From Clostridiales bacterium (GTDB lineage: Bacteria; Bacillota; Desulfotomaculia; Desulfotomaculales; VENG01), in assembly GCA_016278505.1 (NCBI GenBank), contig JADQBQ010000017.1:163357-227356 (forward strand): 64,000 bases of DNA, read 5' to 3'. Shown piece by piece: positions 1 through 8,540 of the stretch. The position numbers and the translations under genes were made by a program. The notes below the pieces were generated by a model. That model did not search any database and was not told the DNA's origin. It saw only the letters and a program-made list of their open reading frames with translations. Numbering within the stretch: the stretch's first letter is position 1; each line of letters begins with the position of its first letter.

Positions 1-887
1 GCTTCTTCCAACAGCTGAGTTTCGCTTTCAACTTGAACAAGGATTTCGGTTCCCCATAATAATAAATTCAAATCTTTTTCCCGTTCCAACGCGACTTCGC
101 GCATTTCGTATTCATGTACCAGGGATGCTGCCAGAGGACCCAATTGATTAAGCCATAACGTTGTACTACCGTCAAAAGCCCTAGAATCAGTGGTAAACAG
201 CCCTAGAATTCCAAGTTCCTCTCCAAAATGACGCAGCGGGAAACTGAGAAAGTGTTTAAAACCTGGGCTGTCAAATTGGTTATATAACACAGATAACAAC
301 CCTTCGGCGGGTTGATCTGATAACTCATTGGATTGTGAATACATAACATCATTAACATCCATTTCATGCAAAAATCTTTCATCTTGAAGGTTTTCCCCGC
401 TTTTGGCCAGTAAGTAATATTTCTCTGATCGTACTACCCAAATGGCAGCCATCTGACAACCGAACAACTTTAAACAGCCCTGGACAAAAATCTGCAATGC
501 TGCCTCAACATTCGTTTGACCGTTTATTTTTTGAATTAACGTTGTAATTTCCCCGGTTTGCTCTGCCAAGGGGGCATTATCCACCCCATACAATAATACA
601 TAGCTATCATCCGTATCTTCAACTTCCAGTGATACAGCTACCACTTTAGTACTAACTAATTGATCATGGTGCCAAGTTTGATATTCTTCCGTAAAGTTTC
701 TTTTACTATTCAAAGCCTTGCGCATAAGCGGGTGTTCCATCACTTGTTGCCCGAATTGAATACCCAATTTACGTTCCGCATCAGGCGAGGCATAAATCAC
801 TGAAGTTTTATTAGCAACTAACCAATACACCTTATTATTTGGCCATTGAGAAAAAATTTCCTCAAGCTCAGTTAGCCTTAATCCCAT
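1..887 (-). CDS. GAF-domain signalling protein, C-terminus cut by window edge
   Basis: Translating the minus strand from an ATG at 887 gives an open frame of about 295 codons that runs off the left edge, so the C-terminus is missing. The protein begins MGLRLTELEEIFSQWP. The first ~100 residues look like a PAS-type sensory region (VYWLVANKTSVIYASPD). Residues ~120-280 read like a GAF domain (NVEAALQIFVQGCLKLFG, then FPLRHFGEELGILGLFTTD), followed by a helical linker that could lead to a second GAF, histidine kinase or output domain. No transmembrane segment is visible, so it is probably cytoplasmic. A GGGGGGAGG sequence lies upstream; an in-frame TTG at 896 is too close to it, which favours the ATG. 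The output function is unknown because that part is outside the window. Confidence 0.65.
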   Translation of the reverse strand, partial: MGLRLTELEEIFSQWPNNKVYWLVANKTSVIYASPDAERKLGIQFGQQVMEHPLMRKALNSKRNFTEEYQTWHHDQLVSTKVVAVSLEVEDTDDSYVLLYGVDNAPLAEQTGEITTLIQKINGQTNVEAALQIFVQGCLKLFGCQMAAIWVVRSEKYYLLAKSGENLQDERFLHEMDVNDVMYSQSNELSDQPAEGLLSVLYNQFDSPGFKHFLSFPLRHFGEELGILGLFTTDSRAFDGSTTLWLNQLGPLAASLVHEYEMREVALEREKDLNLLLWGTEILVQVESETQLLEE

Positions 888-1052
888 TGGATTCAATGCC
901 TCCCCCCACCCAACTAAACACATAAACATAATCAATGTGGATTTGCCTTTAGCAATATAATAATTTTATCATAACTATAGTTTAGCTACTAGCATGTAAA
1001 TCCAAATATCGACAAATGTGTAAAGGGTATTGCAGTCAAGAAGCCACTTCCT

Positions 1053-1130
1053 CCGGCTAAAGTGCTGGCTGTAGCGAATGTTAAGCTTAAAAAAGACTAA
1101 GGAGTTATCACTTAAAATGATTTGGCAAGG
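1053..1130. repeat. Degenerate direct repeat, left copy
   Basis: This stretch aligns with 2581-2660. Shared blocks are CGGCTAAA, GGCTG, TTAAGC, AAAAAAGAC, AAGGAG and TATC, in the same order and spacing. The right copy contains an intact terminator hairpin; here the second arm has decayed. The two copies bracket the gene at 1218-2489. Confidence 0.6.
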
Positions 1131-1158
1131 GGTAAGGTATTTTTTTAAGATACCTTGT

Positions 1159-1187
1159 GTCATATTATGGCATAAATACATATTTAT
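1159..1187 (+). promoter_or_regulatory. Possible sporulation sigma (SigE/SigK-like) promoter
   Basis: GTCATATT at 1159-1166 resembles a SigE -35 element, and CATATTTAT at 1179-1187 resembles the CATA-type -10 element of SigE or SigK promoters. The 12-nt spacer is shorter than usual for SigE, so this is tentative. No good SigA promoter is seen before the gene. Confidence 0.25.
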
Positions 1188-1217
1188 GTTGTAAAAATAG
1201 AGGGAAGTGATCTATTT

Positions 1218-2489
1218 ATGTCAGATGAAAGCTTGAATTTTTATGAATTTCCCAACAATGTTACAGGTGGCGCCGCGGTTCCCATTCTCGGGATCCCCAC
1301 CCCTCTGGCTGCCTTAACTGTCAGAGCGGAAGCCAACGTTGCTGTCTCGCTCAGGGCAACTGTAGGATGGACTGCGAAAAGCCGAAGTGTCAATTACACA
1401 CCAATTATTTTTAAAATCTGGCGCGGCGCGCCAGTAACCGGTGTGCTGGTAGTAAGTGTGCAGGACAGCGGCGAAAGCATTTTTGATCGTAATAAAGTCA
1501 CAACTTTTTACGGCGTGGATTCTGGCTTTACCCGCCCACAGGATGTCACATACGTACTTACCGCCGAATTGCCCGGTGCAGGCACCGCAGCACAGGTCAT
1601 CGGAGGGCTTACTTTTACAGCCGTGCCGCTTGAACTGGATATTCCCAACAGGGGATTCTTCTTTACCACGTTGCCCAACAACACGGTAGGAGGTGCCTCA
1701 ATCCCCGTTACCACAACGCCGACACCTCTATCTTCCCTCTTAACCAGAGTTGACGCTAATGATACTGTTTTTTTAAGGGCCACAATAGGATGGACGGCCC
1801 AATCGCGTTTATCAAAAGTTTTATTTAAGATATGGCGTGGCGCACCATTTACAGGTGAGTTGGTCGTGAGCGTTCTAGATAGTGGAGAGTCTGTTGTTGT
1901 GGACGGAGAGTTTGTTGCTGACAGGAACAAAGTAACATCCTTTAGCGGCGTAGACACCGGTTTTACTTCTGAGCAGGATGTCGTTTATGTCTTGACTGCC
2001 GAAACAACCGATACTGAAACCTCGGCCGAGGTTGTCGGCGCGCTGACGGTGACTGCCGTAAGATACCCACAGATTAGTCCGATATTCAGTTACTACACAT
2101 TACCTGACAATACGGCTGGAAGCGTTTTAATACCCATCACCACAACGCCTCAACCAATTGCATTGATTAATATTGGAGTTAATACTAATGATGAAGTAGT
2201 CTTAAGAGGCACAGTCGGGTGGCTGATTACGAAACCCGGTATCGCTTTTCTAATTACTGATGTTGTTTTTAAACTATGGCGCGGCGCTCCTGTTACAGGT
2301 GAACTGATTTTCAGCGTGGAAGACAGCAGTGATTTTGATAAGAACAAAGTAACTTCATTTGCACATGTCGATACGGGCTTTTCTGGTTCACAGGAGGTAA
2401 CATACGTACTGACCGCTGAGGTGGCTGATGAAAGGCAATCGGCGGCCGTGATTGGGGCTCTTACGCTTACAGCTGTCGCAAGACTTTAA
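1218..2489 (+). CDS. Three-fold repeated beta-rich protein, function unknown
   Basis: The 423-residue product consists of three tandem copies of a domain of about 137 residues, starting near residues 8, 148 and 288. Each copy keeps the same landmarks in order: LPNNT-GG--IP, TTPTPL, a LRATVGW block, FKIWRGAPVTGEL, DRNKVTSF, VDTGF, VTYVLTAE, and a final GALTLTAV. The alternating hydrophobic pattern, many Thr, Val and Gly, and absence of Cys suggest all-beta jelly-roll-like modules. There is no signal peptide or membrane segment. It stands alone on the plus strand, against the local gene direction. I do not recognise the family with certainty. By composition and a possible sporulation promoter, a spore surface (coat or exosporium) protein is one guess. 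A weak ribosome site (AGGGAAGTG) precedes the ATG. Confidence 0.7.
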   Translation: MSDESLNFYEFPNNVTGGAAVPILGIPTPLAALTVRAEANVAVSLRATVGWTAKSRSVNYTPIIFKIWRGAPVTGVLVVSVQDSGESIFDRNKVTTFYGVDSGFTRPQDVTYVLTAELPGAGTAAQVIGGLTFTAVPLELDIPNRGFFFTTLPNNTVGGASIPVTTTPTPLSSLLTRVDANDTVFLRATIGWTAQSRLSKVLFKIWRGAPFTGELVVSVLDSGESVVVDGEFVADRNKVTSFSGVDTGFTSEQDVVYVLTAETTDTETSAEVVGALTVTAVRYPQISPIFSYYTLPDNTAGSVLIPITTTPQPIALINIGVNTNDEVVLRGTVGWLITKPGIAFLITDVVFKLWRGAPVTGELIFSVEDSSDFDKNKVTSFAHVDTGFSGSQEVTYVLTAEVADERQSAAVIGALTLTAVARL

Positions 2490-2580
2490 GCATGTAACTT
2501 ATCCTATCAATAAACTATTAAACAGGTTAAGGGGGCAAAAGTCATCGGTCCCTTATTAGGCGACTAAATGGCGACTATCG

Positions 2581-2660
2581 TCGGCTAAACCGTCGGCTGC
2601 GGCTAATTTTAAGCACAAAAAAAGACCAAGGAGCTATCGCTAAAGACGATAGCTCCTTGG
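2581..2660. repeat. Degenerate direct repeat, right copy
   Basis: Partner of 1053-1130. This copy ends in a perfect 14-bp terminator hairpin, whereas the left copy keeps only the first arm. The pair brackets the three-domain gene. Confidence 0.6.
2626..2660. terminator. Bidirectional intrinsic terminator
   Basis: A perfect 14-bp stem (CCAAGGAGCTATCG with a 7-nt loop) has TTTAT on the plus side and a run of seven A (T on the minus strand) on the other. It can end both the plus-strand gene at 1218 and the minus-strand tRNA-Ser. Confidence 0.85.
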
Positions 2661-2674
2661 TTTATATAAATATC

Positions 2675-2767
2675 TGGCGGAGAGAGTGGGATTCGAACCC
2701 ACGTGGCAGTGTTAGTGCCAACTCGATTTCGAGTCGAGCGCCTTCAGCCGGACTCGGCCATCTCTCC
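2675..2767 (-). tRNA. tRNA-Ser (CGA)
   Basis: A full cloverleaf with the long variable arm of serine tRNAs is visible on the minus strand. The acceptor arm begins GGAGAGATGGCCGAGTC. The anticodon loop CTCGAAA gives anticodon CGA, which reads UCG. The T-loop is GGTTCGAATCC and the CCA end is encoded. It lies 11 bp after tadA on the same strand. Confidence 0.95.
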
Positions 2768-2778
2768 TTGTTATACTA

Positions 2779-3240
2779 TTAATCTTTTGAATTACGAAGC
2801 TCCCTAAAGAACTGCTGAATAATTGCCCTGCATTCCTCTTCCAGAATACCTGCAATGACTTCCACCCTGTGATTAAACCTGGGATTGCGCACAACATCAA
2901 TAACGGAATCCACTGCCCCGGCTTTCAGGTCCGGTGCACCGTAGACAAGCCTGTCCACCCTGAACTGTACAATGGCACCACCGCACATGGTACAGGGCTC
3001 AATGGTAGAATAAAGGGTCGTACCGGTAAGTCTCCAGTCACCCAACTTCTTAGCCGCTTCTCTCATGGCCATTATTTCTGCGTGGGCTGTACTGTCATGC
3101 AGTATCTCGCGCAAATTATATCCCCGGGCAATAATTTCACTGTCCTTGACAATGACTGCACCAATGGGAACTTCACCGAGGGCATATGCTTTACGCGCCT
3201 CTGTCAAAGCTTCACGCATGAATTTTATATGCTCATTCAC
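2779..3240 (-). CDS. tadA: tRNA-specific adenosine deaminase TadA
   Basis: This 153-residue enzyme deaminates A34 to inosine in tRNA-Arg(ACG). Its target tRNA is encoded in this window at 6272-6348. The cytidine/deoxycytidylate deaminase zinc motif is complete: His53-Ala-Glu55 (HAE, with Glu as proton shuttle) and PC83TMC86. The length matches the family. The start is a GTG at 3240 with GAGG seven bases upstream. It is followed by tRNA-Ser, an association also found near tadA in Bacillus. Confidence 0.95.
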   Translation of the reverse strand: MNEHIKFMREALTEARKAYALGEVPIGAVIVKDSEIIARGYNLREILHDSTAHAEIMAMREAAKKLGDWRLTGTTLYSTIEPCTMCGGAIVQFRVDRLVYGAPDLKAGAVDSVIDVVRNPRFNHRVEVIAGILEEECRAIIQQFFRELRNSKD

Positions 3241-3379
3241 AGCAAACCTCGCATAAAAAACTTAAAAGACTAAAAGTACAAAAGGCTAAAAGTACAAAGA
3301 AAAGTATAACATAAAACATATCGCCTTGGCAATCTTACTGAAACCCTTCCTCCGTGGGCCCTAACTTCCAGTCGCCATA

Positions 3380-3419
3380 AAAAAGCGCGCTAAATCAGTT
3401 CCCTGAATGCGCGCTTTTT
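3380..3419. terminator. Intrinsic terminator, copy 1 of a repeated terminator
   Basis: An 11-bp stem (AAAAAGCGCGC and its complement) encloses a loop containing ATCAGTTCCCT. It lies behind the mcp stop codon and works on either strand. The loop and the trailing ATACTTTACACCTT are nearly identical at 8329-8382, and a third relative lies at 17036-17064. Confidence 0.8.
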
Positions 3420-3469
3420 GATACTTTACACCTTTGTTCTTTCCAGGTATAAACTAGGACAACCTTAGC

Positions 3470-5416
3470 TTATTCCTTCATTTCCTCGGATGTATTCATA
3501 TCACTTTGGTCAACAGTATTTGTTATTTCATCCGTTACTTCAACTTTGAATTTAATAACCTCATTTTGCAAGTCATCTGCAATATTTGCCAGCTCTTGAG
3601 CTGCCCCGGATACCTGCTGCACAGTGGAAGTGATCTGTTCATTGGAGGCGGAAAGCTGCTGCATACCTTCATTGGCCTGCTGTATTCCTGATGTTAAATC
3701 CTGTATCACCGCGGTGTTTTTATAGATAGCCTTGCTGATCTGCTCTAATGAAGCACCGGCATTGTTGGCTACCTGAACTCCGTCTTCTACTTCCGACACT
3801 CCGTTATCTATGGCCGTGACAGCTTCACCGACTCCCACCTGTATTTTTTCAATTAACCCTGTAATTTGGTTGGCAGCTTCTGAAGATTGTTCGGCAAGCT
3901 TGCGCACTTCCTCTGCCACCACGGCAAACCCACGTCCGTGTTCTCCGGCCCGGGCTGCTTCAATAGCTGCATTTAAAGCCAATAGGTTGGTTTGATCGGC
4001 TATATTGGTAATGGTATTAATAATTTCTCCGATTTGATGGGACTGGTCACCCAGGTTTCTGATGGCTGTGGCAATATTTTGTGACGCATGAGAGATAGTA
4101 CTCATTTTTTCTACAGTTTCTTGAACAGCACGATTACCCTCTTCGGCCACTTGTTGCACTTGCTCTGATTCTTTAGCCGCAGCCTCCGCGTTTTCAACTC
4201 CCTGGCCGGAGGTGGCTGCAACTTCATTTGTAGTGCTGGCCACTTCTTCAACGGTGGCACTGACTTCTTCACTGGAAGATGCCAACTCTTCACTATGGGA
4301 GACCAGCTTCTCAGAATTTCCTTTGACACTGGCCAGCATGGATTTTAAGTTTTCAATCATTTTTTCAAATGAATCAGCAAGGGTGCCAATCTCGTCTTTA
4401 CTTTTATGCCCAATATTCACTTTCTGAGTCAAGTCACCCTGGGCAACAGCTTCTGCTGCCTGGCTCAATTTTATTAACGGCTTAGCTACAAAACTAGCTA
4501 TAAGCAGTGAAATAACCAACATAACCAACATTGCTATCATGGCTACGGTAACGTTTGTGTTGCGGATTACACTTAATGGTGACATCACATCAGCCATATC
4601 TGCCGATTGGGCAACAGACCAATCGGTGCTCTGAACCTGTCCGAAAGCAAGCATTTTATCACTGCCCTGATAGGAATAAACACCATATCCTTTTTCCTCT
4701 TCGGACATGCGGCTAAGCAATACAGAGAGCCTGTCATCACCCGCATTAATTATTTTGCTGTTACCTATCCACTCATCATCCTTATGAGCAATTGTAAGCA
4801 TGTCCGAATCTTGTATGAAGCCGTATCCGTAACCGTTAATATTCATTTCCGCAACCAATTTTTTCAGATAGTCCAGCGTAACAGTAACTCCTACCAGACC
4901 TGTAGGTGAGGTAGCATCCTCCTTATATGTAGGTGCTGCAATTACAATAATTTGTTTTCCGGTTGCCTTGCTGATAACCGGGTCGGAAACAACGGTATGC
5001 CCCGTTTTTATAATTTCCCGGTAGTAATCCCGGCTCGTTATGTTGAAAGTTGTATCGTTACTGCCTATACAATTCCCTTCGGCATCCGAAACATAGGCCA
5101 GTTCATAATCATTGTGCATTTCAGCAACACTTTTTAAATCCGGTAGGCTTTCAATACCGGCAGCACTTATTTTTTCGTCCAACGCCAGTGTATTAACTTC
5201 ATTTTTGATACCCTGCAGCCATTGGTCCACAATTCGGGCGTTGTACCCTGCACTGTTGGCAGCAGCGTTAAACACCTGCTCCTCAAGAATGACGGAGGCT
5301 TTATTATAACTTAAATAAGAGACGGTCCCTAAAGCCATTACTGTAGCAACAACAATTATAAATACCAGTTTGATTTTAATAGTGTTTAATCTTAGTCCTA
5401 GTTTAATACCCCGCAT
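3470..5416 (-). CDS. Methyl-accepting chemotaxis protein with double Cache sensor
   Basis: From the ATG at 5416, with GGGAGGG seven bases upstream, this encodes 648 residues. An N-terminal membrane helix (about residues 15-35) is followed by an extracytoplasmic Cache-type sensor region (about 40-285) and a second membrane helix (about 290-312). Then come a HAMP domain ([21 protein letters not shown]) and the long helical signalling domain. The signalling hairpin tip ([20 protein letters not shown], with flanking residues) is intact. The C-terminus is Asp/Ser/Glu rich and lacks a CheR-tethering pentapeptide. It lies 30 bp behind a CheW-type gene, so the two probably work together. Ligand unknown. 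Confidence 0.9.
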   Translation of the reverse strand: MRGIKLGLRLNTIKIKLVFIIVVATVMALGTVSYLSYNKASVILEEQVFNAAANSAGYNARIVDQWLQGIKNEVNTLALDEKISAAGIESLPDLKSVAEMHNDYELAYVSDAEGNCIGSNDTTFNITSRDYYREIIKTGHTVVSDPVISKATGKQIIVIAAPTYKEDATSPTGLVGVTVTLDYLKKLVAEMNINGYGYGFIQDSDMLTIAHKDDEWIGNSKIINAGDDRLSVLLSRMSEEEKGYGVYSYQGSDKMLAFGQVQSTDWSVAQSADMADVMSPLSVIRNTNVTVAMIAMLVMLVISLLIASFVAKPLIKLSQAAEAVAQGDLTQKVNIGHKSKDEIGTLADSFEKMIENLKSMLASVKGNSEKLVSHSEELASSSEEVSATVEEVASTTNEVAATSGQGVENAEAAAKESEQVQQVAEEGNRAVQETVEKMSTISHASQNIATAIRNLGDQSHQIGEIINTITNIADQTNLLALNAAIEAARAGEHGRGFAVVAEEVRKLAEQSSEAANQITGLIEKIQVGVGEAVTAIDNGVSEVEDGVQVANNAGASLEQISKAIYKNTAVIQDLTSGIQQANEGMQQLSASNEQITSTVQQVSGAAQELANIADDLQNEVIKFKVEVTDEITNTVDQSDMNTSEEMKE

Positions 5417-5446
5417 ATAGTAGCCCTCCCATACCCTAATCAAACA

Positions 5447-5863
5447 TCAGGCAGTCATTCTATCTAAATCCAAAAGCAGAATCATACTATTATCCTGATG
5501 AATAACACCTTTAATAAATTGATCTTTACCGCTCACAGAGTCAGATTCTTCCACCTGTTCTGGTGAAAACTGGCTCACTGCATAAACACTGTCCACGGTT
5601 AAACCCAATTTTTCCCCGTTTTGCTCCACCACAATAATTCTTGAATCCTTACTTAGCTCATGTTCCTCTAATCCTAGACGTAAATTTGAACTGATAACAG
5701 GGACAATAGAACCTCTGAGATTAATTATCCCTTTATAAAAAAAATTCATATTTGGGACTTCAGTTATCTCCATTACCCTTATGATTTCTGATACATTACT
5801 TATCGGTAAAGCATAATGCTGTGCATTTAAGCCAAAAATTACTATTTGGTCATTTTGAGCCAA
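5447..5863 (-). CDS. CheW-like chemotaxis coupling protein
   Basis: The 138-residue protein is a single CheW domain, beginning DQIVIFGLNAQHYALPISNVSEIIR. It includes the signature segment YKGIINLRGSIVPVI and the later GLTVDSV and KGVIHQDNSMILLLDLD strands. CheW domains link chemoreceptors to CheA. It starts with TTG at 5863 behind a GGGGTG element and precedes the receptor gene with a 30-bp gap. No cheA is in the window, so the kinase partner must be encoded elsewhere. Confidence 0.88.
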   Translation of the reverse strand: MAQNDQIVIFGLNAQHYALPISNVSEIIRVMEITEVPNMNFFYKGIINLRGSIVPVISSNLRLGLEEHELSKDSRIIVVEQNGEKLGLTVDSVYAVSQFSPEQVEESDSVSGKDQFIKGVIHQDNSMILLLDLDRMTA

Positions 5864-5965
5864 TTAATTTCACCCCTGTTAAGAATATTCATTATTTACT
5901 TCTTTAGGATATATTCTATCACCCATCAATAATTTAGCTGAGTAGCACCTCACTTCCCATATCAA

Positions 5966-6006
5966 AAAAAGGTAATTATAATGAACGTTAATAAAATTTA
6001 CCTTTA
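5966..6006 (-). terminator. Possible AT-rich terminator hairpin
   Basis: On the minus strand AAAGGTAA ... TTACCTTTTTTT forms an imperfect stem with a T-run, between the tRNA cluster and cheW. It may be a second stop for tRNA cluster transcripts. Confidence 0.4.
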
Positions 6007-6100
6007 CCTAAACTACAATATTCTTCATAAATTTTCCTCCTTAAAGTTAATAATCTCAATTTTCAGATAACAGACAATAAGCGACAAATCTTTTGTAAAC

Positions 6101-6127
6101 AAAAAGCACCGCCAAAAATGGCGGCAC
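6101..6127 (-). terminator. Terminator of the tRNA cluster
   Basis: On the minus strand GTGCCGCC-ATTTTT-GGCGGTGC is followed by TTTTT, immediately after tRNA-Arg(CCT). Confidence 0.85.
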
Positions 6128-6132
6128 TTAAT

Positions 6133-6208
6133 TGGTGCGCCCGGAGGGAATCGAACCCCCGGCACGTGGTTTAGGAAACCACTGCTCTATCCCCTGAGCT
6201 ACGGGCAC
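6133..6208 (-). tRNA. tRNA-Arg (CCT)
   Basis: The cloverleaf begins GTGCCCGTAGCTCAGG. The anticodon loop TTCCTAA gives CCT (reads AGG). The T-loop is GGTTCGATTCC, the acceptor closes with CGGGCGC, and CCA is encoded. Confidence 0.94.
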
Positions 6209-6228
6209 AAGTTAAAATGATTAATAGA

Positions 6229-6270
6229 AAGATGTTAGATGCGCGTCACAGCTGCGCATCTAACATCTTT
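6229..6270 (-). terminator. Strong hairpin between two tRNA-Arg genes
   Basis: A 15-bp stem of AGATGTTAGATGCGC and its complement has a 6-8 nt loop. On the minus strand it follows tRNA-Arg(ACG), with AAAAA (plus TTTTT) on one side. It can act as terminator or processing signal within the cluster. Confidence 0.65.
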
Positions 6271-6271
6271 T

Positions 6272-6348
<77 letters not shown>

Positions 6349-6355
6349 ATATTTA

Positions 6356-6449
6356 TGGCGGAGAGAGAGGGATTCGAACCCTCGAGACAGCTCTAAACCG
6401 TCTACTCGCTTAGCAGGCGAGCGCCTTCAGCCGACTCGGCCATCTCTCC
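6356..6449 (-). tRNA. tRNA-Ser (GCT)
   Basis: A class II tRNA with a long variable arm. It begins GGAGAGATGGCCGAGTCGG, the anticodon loop CTGCTAA gives GCT (reads AGC/AGU), and CCA is encoded. Confidence 0.95.
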
Positions 6450-6466
6450 GTATAACTATTTACTTG

Positions 6467-6556
6467 TGGCGGAGGGAGTGGGATTCGAACCCACGGAACC
6501 CGCGAAGGTTCAACGGTTTTCAAGACCGCCTCCTTAAACCGCTCGGACATCCCTCC
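6467..6556 (-). tRNA. tRNA-Ser (TGA)
   Basis: A class II serine tRNA beginning GGAGGGATGTCCGAGCGG. The anticodon loop CTTGAAA gives TGA (reads UCA), and CCA is encoded. It is the first tRNA of the cluster, 116 bp behind serS on the same strand. Confidence 0.95.
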
Positions 6557-6671
6557 AGCTAACTTTCTAACCAGAGGTAATAAAAAGTTTAGCACGAGTA
6601 ATGTTCACTGTCAATACCCTTTGCCTAGCCCGTGGCCGTTGGCTTGCGACCACGATCTTGATTATAACAAA

Positions 6672-7940
6672 CTAACCTATCTGAGTCAAGCCACCAAAGT
6701 ATGGCTGCAACTTGGACGGTATGGTCACTGTGCCGTCTGCCTGTTGATAATTCTCCAATATGGCAGCTGCAGTACGCCCAATAGCAAGCCCGGAACCATT
6801 TAGTGTATGGACAAACTTGGGCTTACCTTTACCTTCCTTATATCTTATATTAGCTCGGCGGGCCTGAAAATCAACAAAATTACTACAGGAAGAGATCTCT
6901 TTGTACGCTTGGTAACTGGGCAACCATACTTCAATGTCATACGTTTTGGCTGCACTAAAGCCTATATCACCGGCGCAAAGATTAATAACCCTGTACGGTA
7001 ATCCCAATAGTTGAAGAATCCTTTCTGCATTCGCAGTTAGCTTTTCCAGCTCATCCCAGGAGTCTTCCTGTCTGGAGAACTTTACTAATTCCACCTTGTT
7101 AAACTGGTGCTGGCGGATTAACCCCCGGGTATCCCTTCCTGCCGCTCCTGCCTCTGCGCGGAAACATGCACTGTAGGCACAGTGGTAAATGGGCAGTTTG
7201 TTCCCGTCTAAAATTTCCTGCCGGTATAGGTTAGTCACCGGTACTTCCGCCGTGGGAATTAAATAGTAGTCCAAATTCTCTAACTTAAACATATCCTCAG
7301 CAAACTTAGGCAACTGACCGGTTCCGGTCATTGAATCTGCATTTACGATAAAAGGAGGGAAAATTTCCACATAACCGTGTTCGCGTGTATGCATATCCAG
7401 CATAAAGCTCATCAAGGCACGCTCCAGCGCAGCACCAAGTCCCTTATAGAAACTAAAGCGGGCACCGGTAACCTTTCCTCCCCGTTCAAAGTCCAAAATA
7501 TCCAGTGATTCACCCAATTCCCAGTGAGGCTTAGGCTCAAACCCAAAATTAGGTACCTCTCCCCAACGTCTTAGTTCAATATTATCGCTTTCATCTTTGC
7601 CTGCCGGGACAGAATCATCCGTAATATTAGGGATGCCCAACAGGAAACTATCAATTTCTTCCTCCAGAGCTCGCAATTCTTCGTCCATTTCCTTCACCTG
7701 ATCGGATACCTGGCGCATCTGCTGTACCATTTCCTGTGCATCTTGGCCTGCTTTTTTTAGACGTCCTATTTGTTCAGATACTACATTCCTTTTATTTTTC
7801 AATTGCTCTGTTTCCGTTATTAACTTTCTGCGGCGTTCGTCCAATCTGAGAAAAGGCTCTAAGCTAATGTTACTACCTCTTTTTTTGAGCGCTTCTTGTA
7901 CAGCTTCAGGATTATTGCGCACAAACTTTATATCCAGCAC
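6672..7940 (-). CDS. serS: Seryl-tRNA synthetase
   Basis: SerRS charges tRNA-Ser with serine; four tRNA-Ser/Arg genes lie just downstream. The 422-residue protein begins [15 protein letters not shown] and has the antiparallel coiled-coil tRNA-binding arm (about residues 28-100). The class II catalytic core shows motif 2 ([20 protein letters not shown]) and motif 3 ([18 protein letters not shown]). The GTG at 7940 is chosen because GGAGGT lies six bases upstream and the N-terminus then matches the family. Two upstream in-frame codons would overlap the ribosome site. I see no T-box leader before it. Confidence 0.96.
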   Translation of the reverse strand: MLDIKFVRNNPEAVQEALKKRGSNISLEPFLRLDERRRKLITETEQLKNKRNVVSEQIGRLKKAGQDAQEMVQQMRQVSDQVKEMDEELRALEEEIDSFLLGIPNITDDSVPAGKDESDNIELRRWGEVPNFGFEPKPHWELGESLDILDFERGGKVTGARFSFYKGLGAALERALMSFMLDMHTREHGYVEIFPPFIVNADSMTGTGQLPKFAEDMFKLENLDYYLIPTAEVPVTNLYRQEILDGNKLPIYHCAYSACFRAEAGAAGRDTRGLIRQHQFNKVELVKFSRQEDSWDELEKLTANAERILQLLGLPYRVINLCAGDIGFSAAKTYDIEVWLPSYQAYKEISSCSNFVDFQARRANIRYKEGKGKPKFVHTLNGSGLAIGRTAAAILENYQQADGTVTIPSKLQPYFGGLTQIG

Positions 7941-8036
7941 GACCACACCTCCTGCCGGTATTTATAGTATAATTATTTCCAATAATAGTAAAATTTAAAA
8001 TTTGAAAGGGATTTTCAAGACTCAGAATATACAAAT

Positions 8037-8054
8037 GCCGGGCATTCACCCGGC
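8037..8054. repeat. Palindromic hairpin, left copy
   Basis: GCCGGGCATTCACCCGGC occurs here and again, identically, at 8488-8505, on either side of the long repeat element. The minus-strand reading is followed by ATTTGTATATT, so it could be the original serA terminator. Confidence 0.75.
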
Positions 8055-8066
8055 GAAATTAATGAC

Positions 8067-8461
8067 AACCTGGCTTTTGTGCATAGCGAATAAATTGAAT
8101 CGAGCAGCTGCCAGGCTTAGCGAAGTCGATAAGCGGAAGCGGGGCCGAGCACAGGACGTGCGAGGCCGCCCCCTGAGCCATGGATGGCGGACGGCAATGG
8201 CATCACGAGTATTTTCGGAATACCAATTCCTATCTATGCCATTGCGAAAACAGCTGGTCTTATAGATGGAGCTTAGTAATTAGGGTACCCCGCTGGAGCG
8301 TGAGACTGAGCTTTAGCCTGGCCTGAAACAAAGCGCGCTCTATCAGTTCCCTTAGCGCGCGCTTTGTTATACTTTACACCTTAGCCCTTGCCATATATAT
8401 GGCAAGGCATGGTTTCTTAAAGTGCGAGATGAATTTAATGAGCGGGCGCAAAAGGCAGGTT
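8067..8461. mobile_element. MITE/REP-like element, long copy behind serA
   Basis: The left end is AACCTGGCTTTTGTGC and the right end is GCGCAAAAGGCAGGTT, its imperfect inverse. The interior holds a 45-bp block (about 8131-8180) nearly identical, in inverse orientation, to one in the element at 14316-14558. It also has a palindromic pair GCAATGGC ... GCCATTGC and a terminator repeat. It has no coding capacity and so, if mobile, would depend on a transposase encoded elsewhere. Confidence 0.7.
8329..8366. terminator. Repeated terminator, copy 2
   Basis: A ten-base stem CAAAGCGCGC / GCGCGCTTTG with loop TCTATCAGTTCCCTTA. The loop and the following ATACTTTACACCTT match 3380-3434. It lies inside the long repeat element. 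Confidence 0.65.
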
Positions 8462-8487
8462 AACTACACAGCTTTGTTAATAACCTG

Positions 8488-8505
8488 GCCGGGCATTCAC
8501 CCGGC
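8488..8505. repeat. Palindromic hairpin, right copy
   Basis: Identical to 8037-8054 over 18 bp. It lies 35 bp behind the serA stop codon. Confidence 0.75.
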
Positions 8506-8540
8506 AAAAGTATACCACATTGGAATATCCTTGTAAAACA

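Larger units (their letters stand above)
888..1217. other. Intergenic region between divergent genes
   Basis: No gene is supported here. An AT-rich stretch is followed by a degenerate repeat (1053-1130) that reappears at 2581-2660, a small inverted repeat (AAGGTAT ... ATACCTT, about 1134-1156), and a possible sporulation-type promoter before the gene at 1218. Confidence 0.5.
2490..2674. other. Intergenic spacer with repeat and bidirectional terminator
   Basis: Contains short GGCGACTA / CGGCTAAA / CGGCTGCGGCTAA reiterations (about 2560-2607), the right copy of the direct repeat (2581-2660) and the terminator at 2626-2660. Confidence 0.5.
7941..8540. other. 600-bp gene-free spacer occupied by a repeat element
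   Basis: No credible gene. Two identical 18-bp hairpins (8037-8054 and 8488-8505) flank a long copy of the dispersed repeat (8067-8461), which contains a terminator repeat (8329-8366). The open frame at 8002-8265 lies inside this element and has no coding character. Confidence 0.7.

Noticed and set aside
975-1181. 68-codon minus-strand frame
   Set aside because: It overlaps the degenerate repeat and the putative promoter, with no ribosome site or protein character.
3241-3379. Signal recognition particle RNA near tadA, as in Bacillus
   Set aside because: The conserved GGTCAGGTCCGGAAGGAAGCAG-type tetraloop helix is absent.
7941-8036. T-box leader for serS
   Set aside because: Only about 100 bp of unique sequence without the GGTGGNACCGCG core lies before the gene.
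8002-8265. 87-codon plus-strand frame before serA
   Set aside because: It lies inside the repeat element, whose other copies have different frames broken by stops; no coding support.
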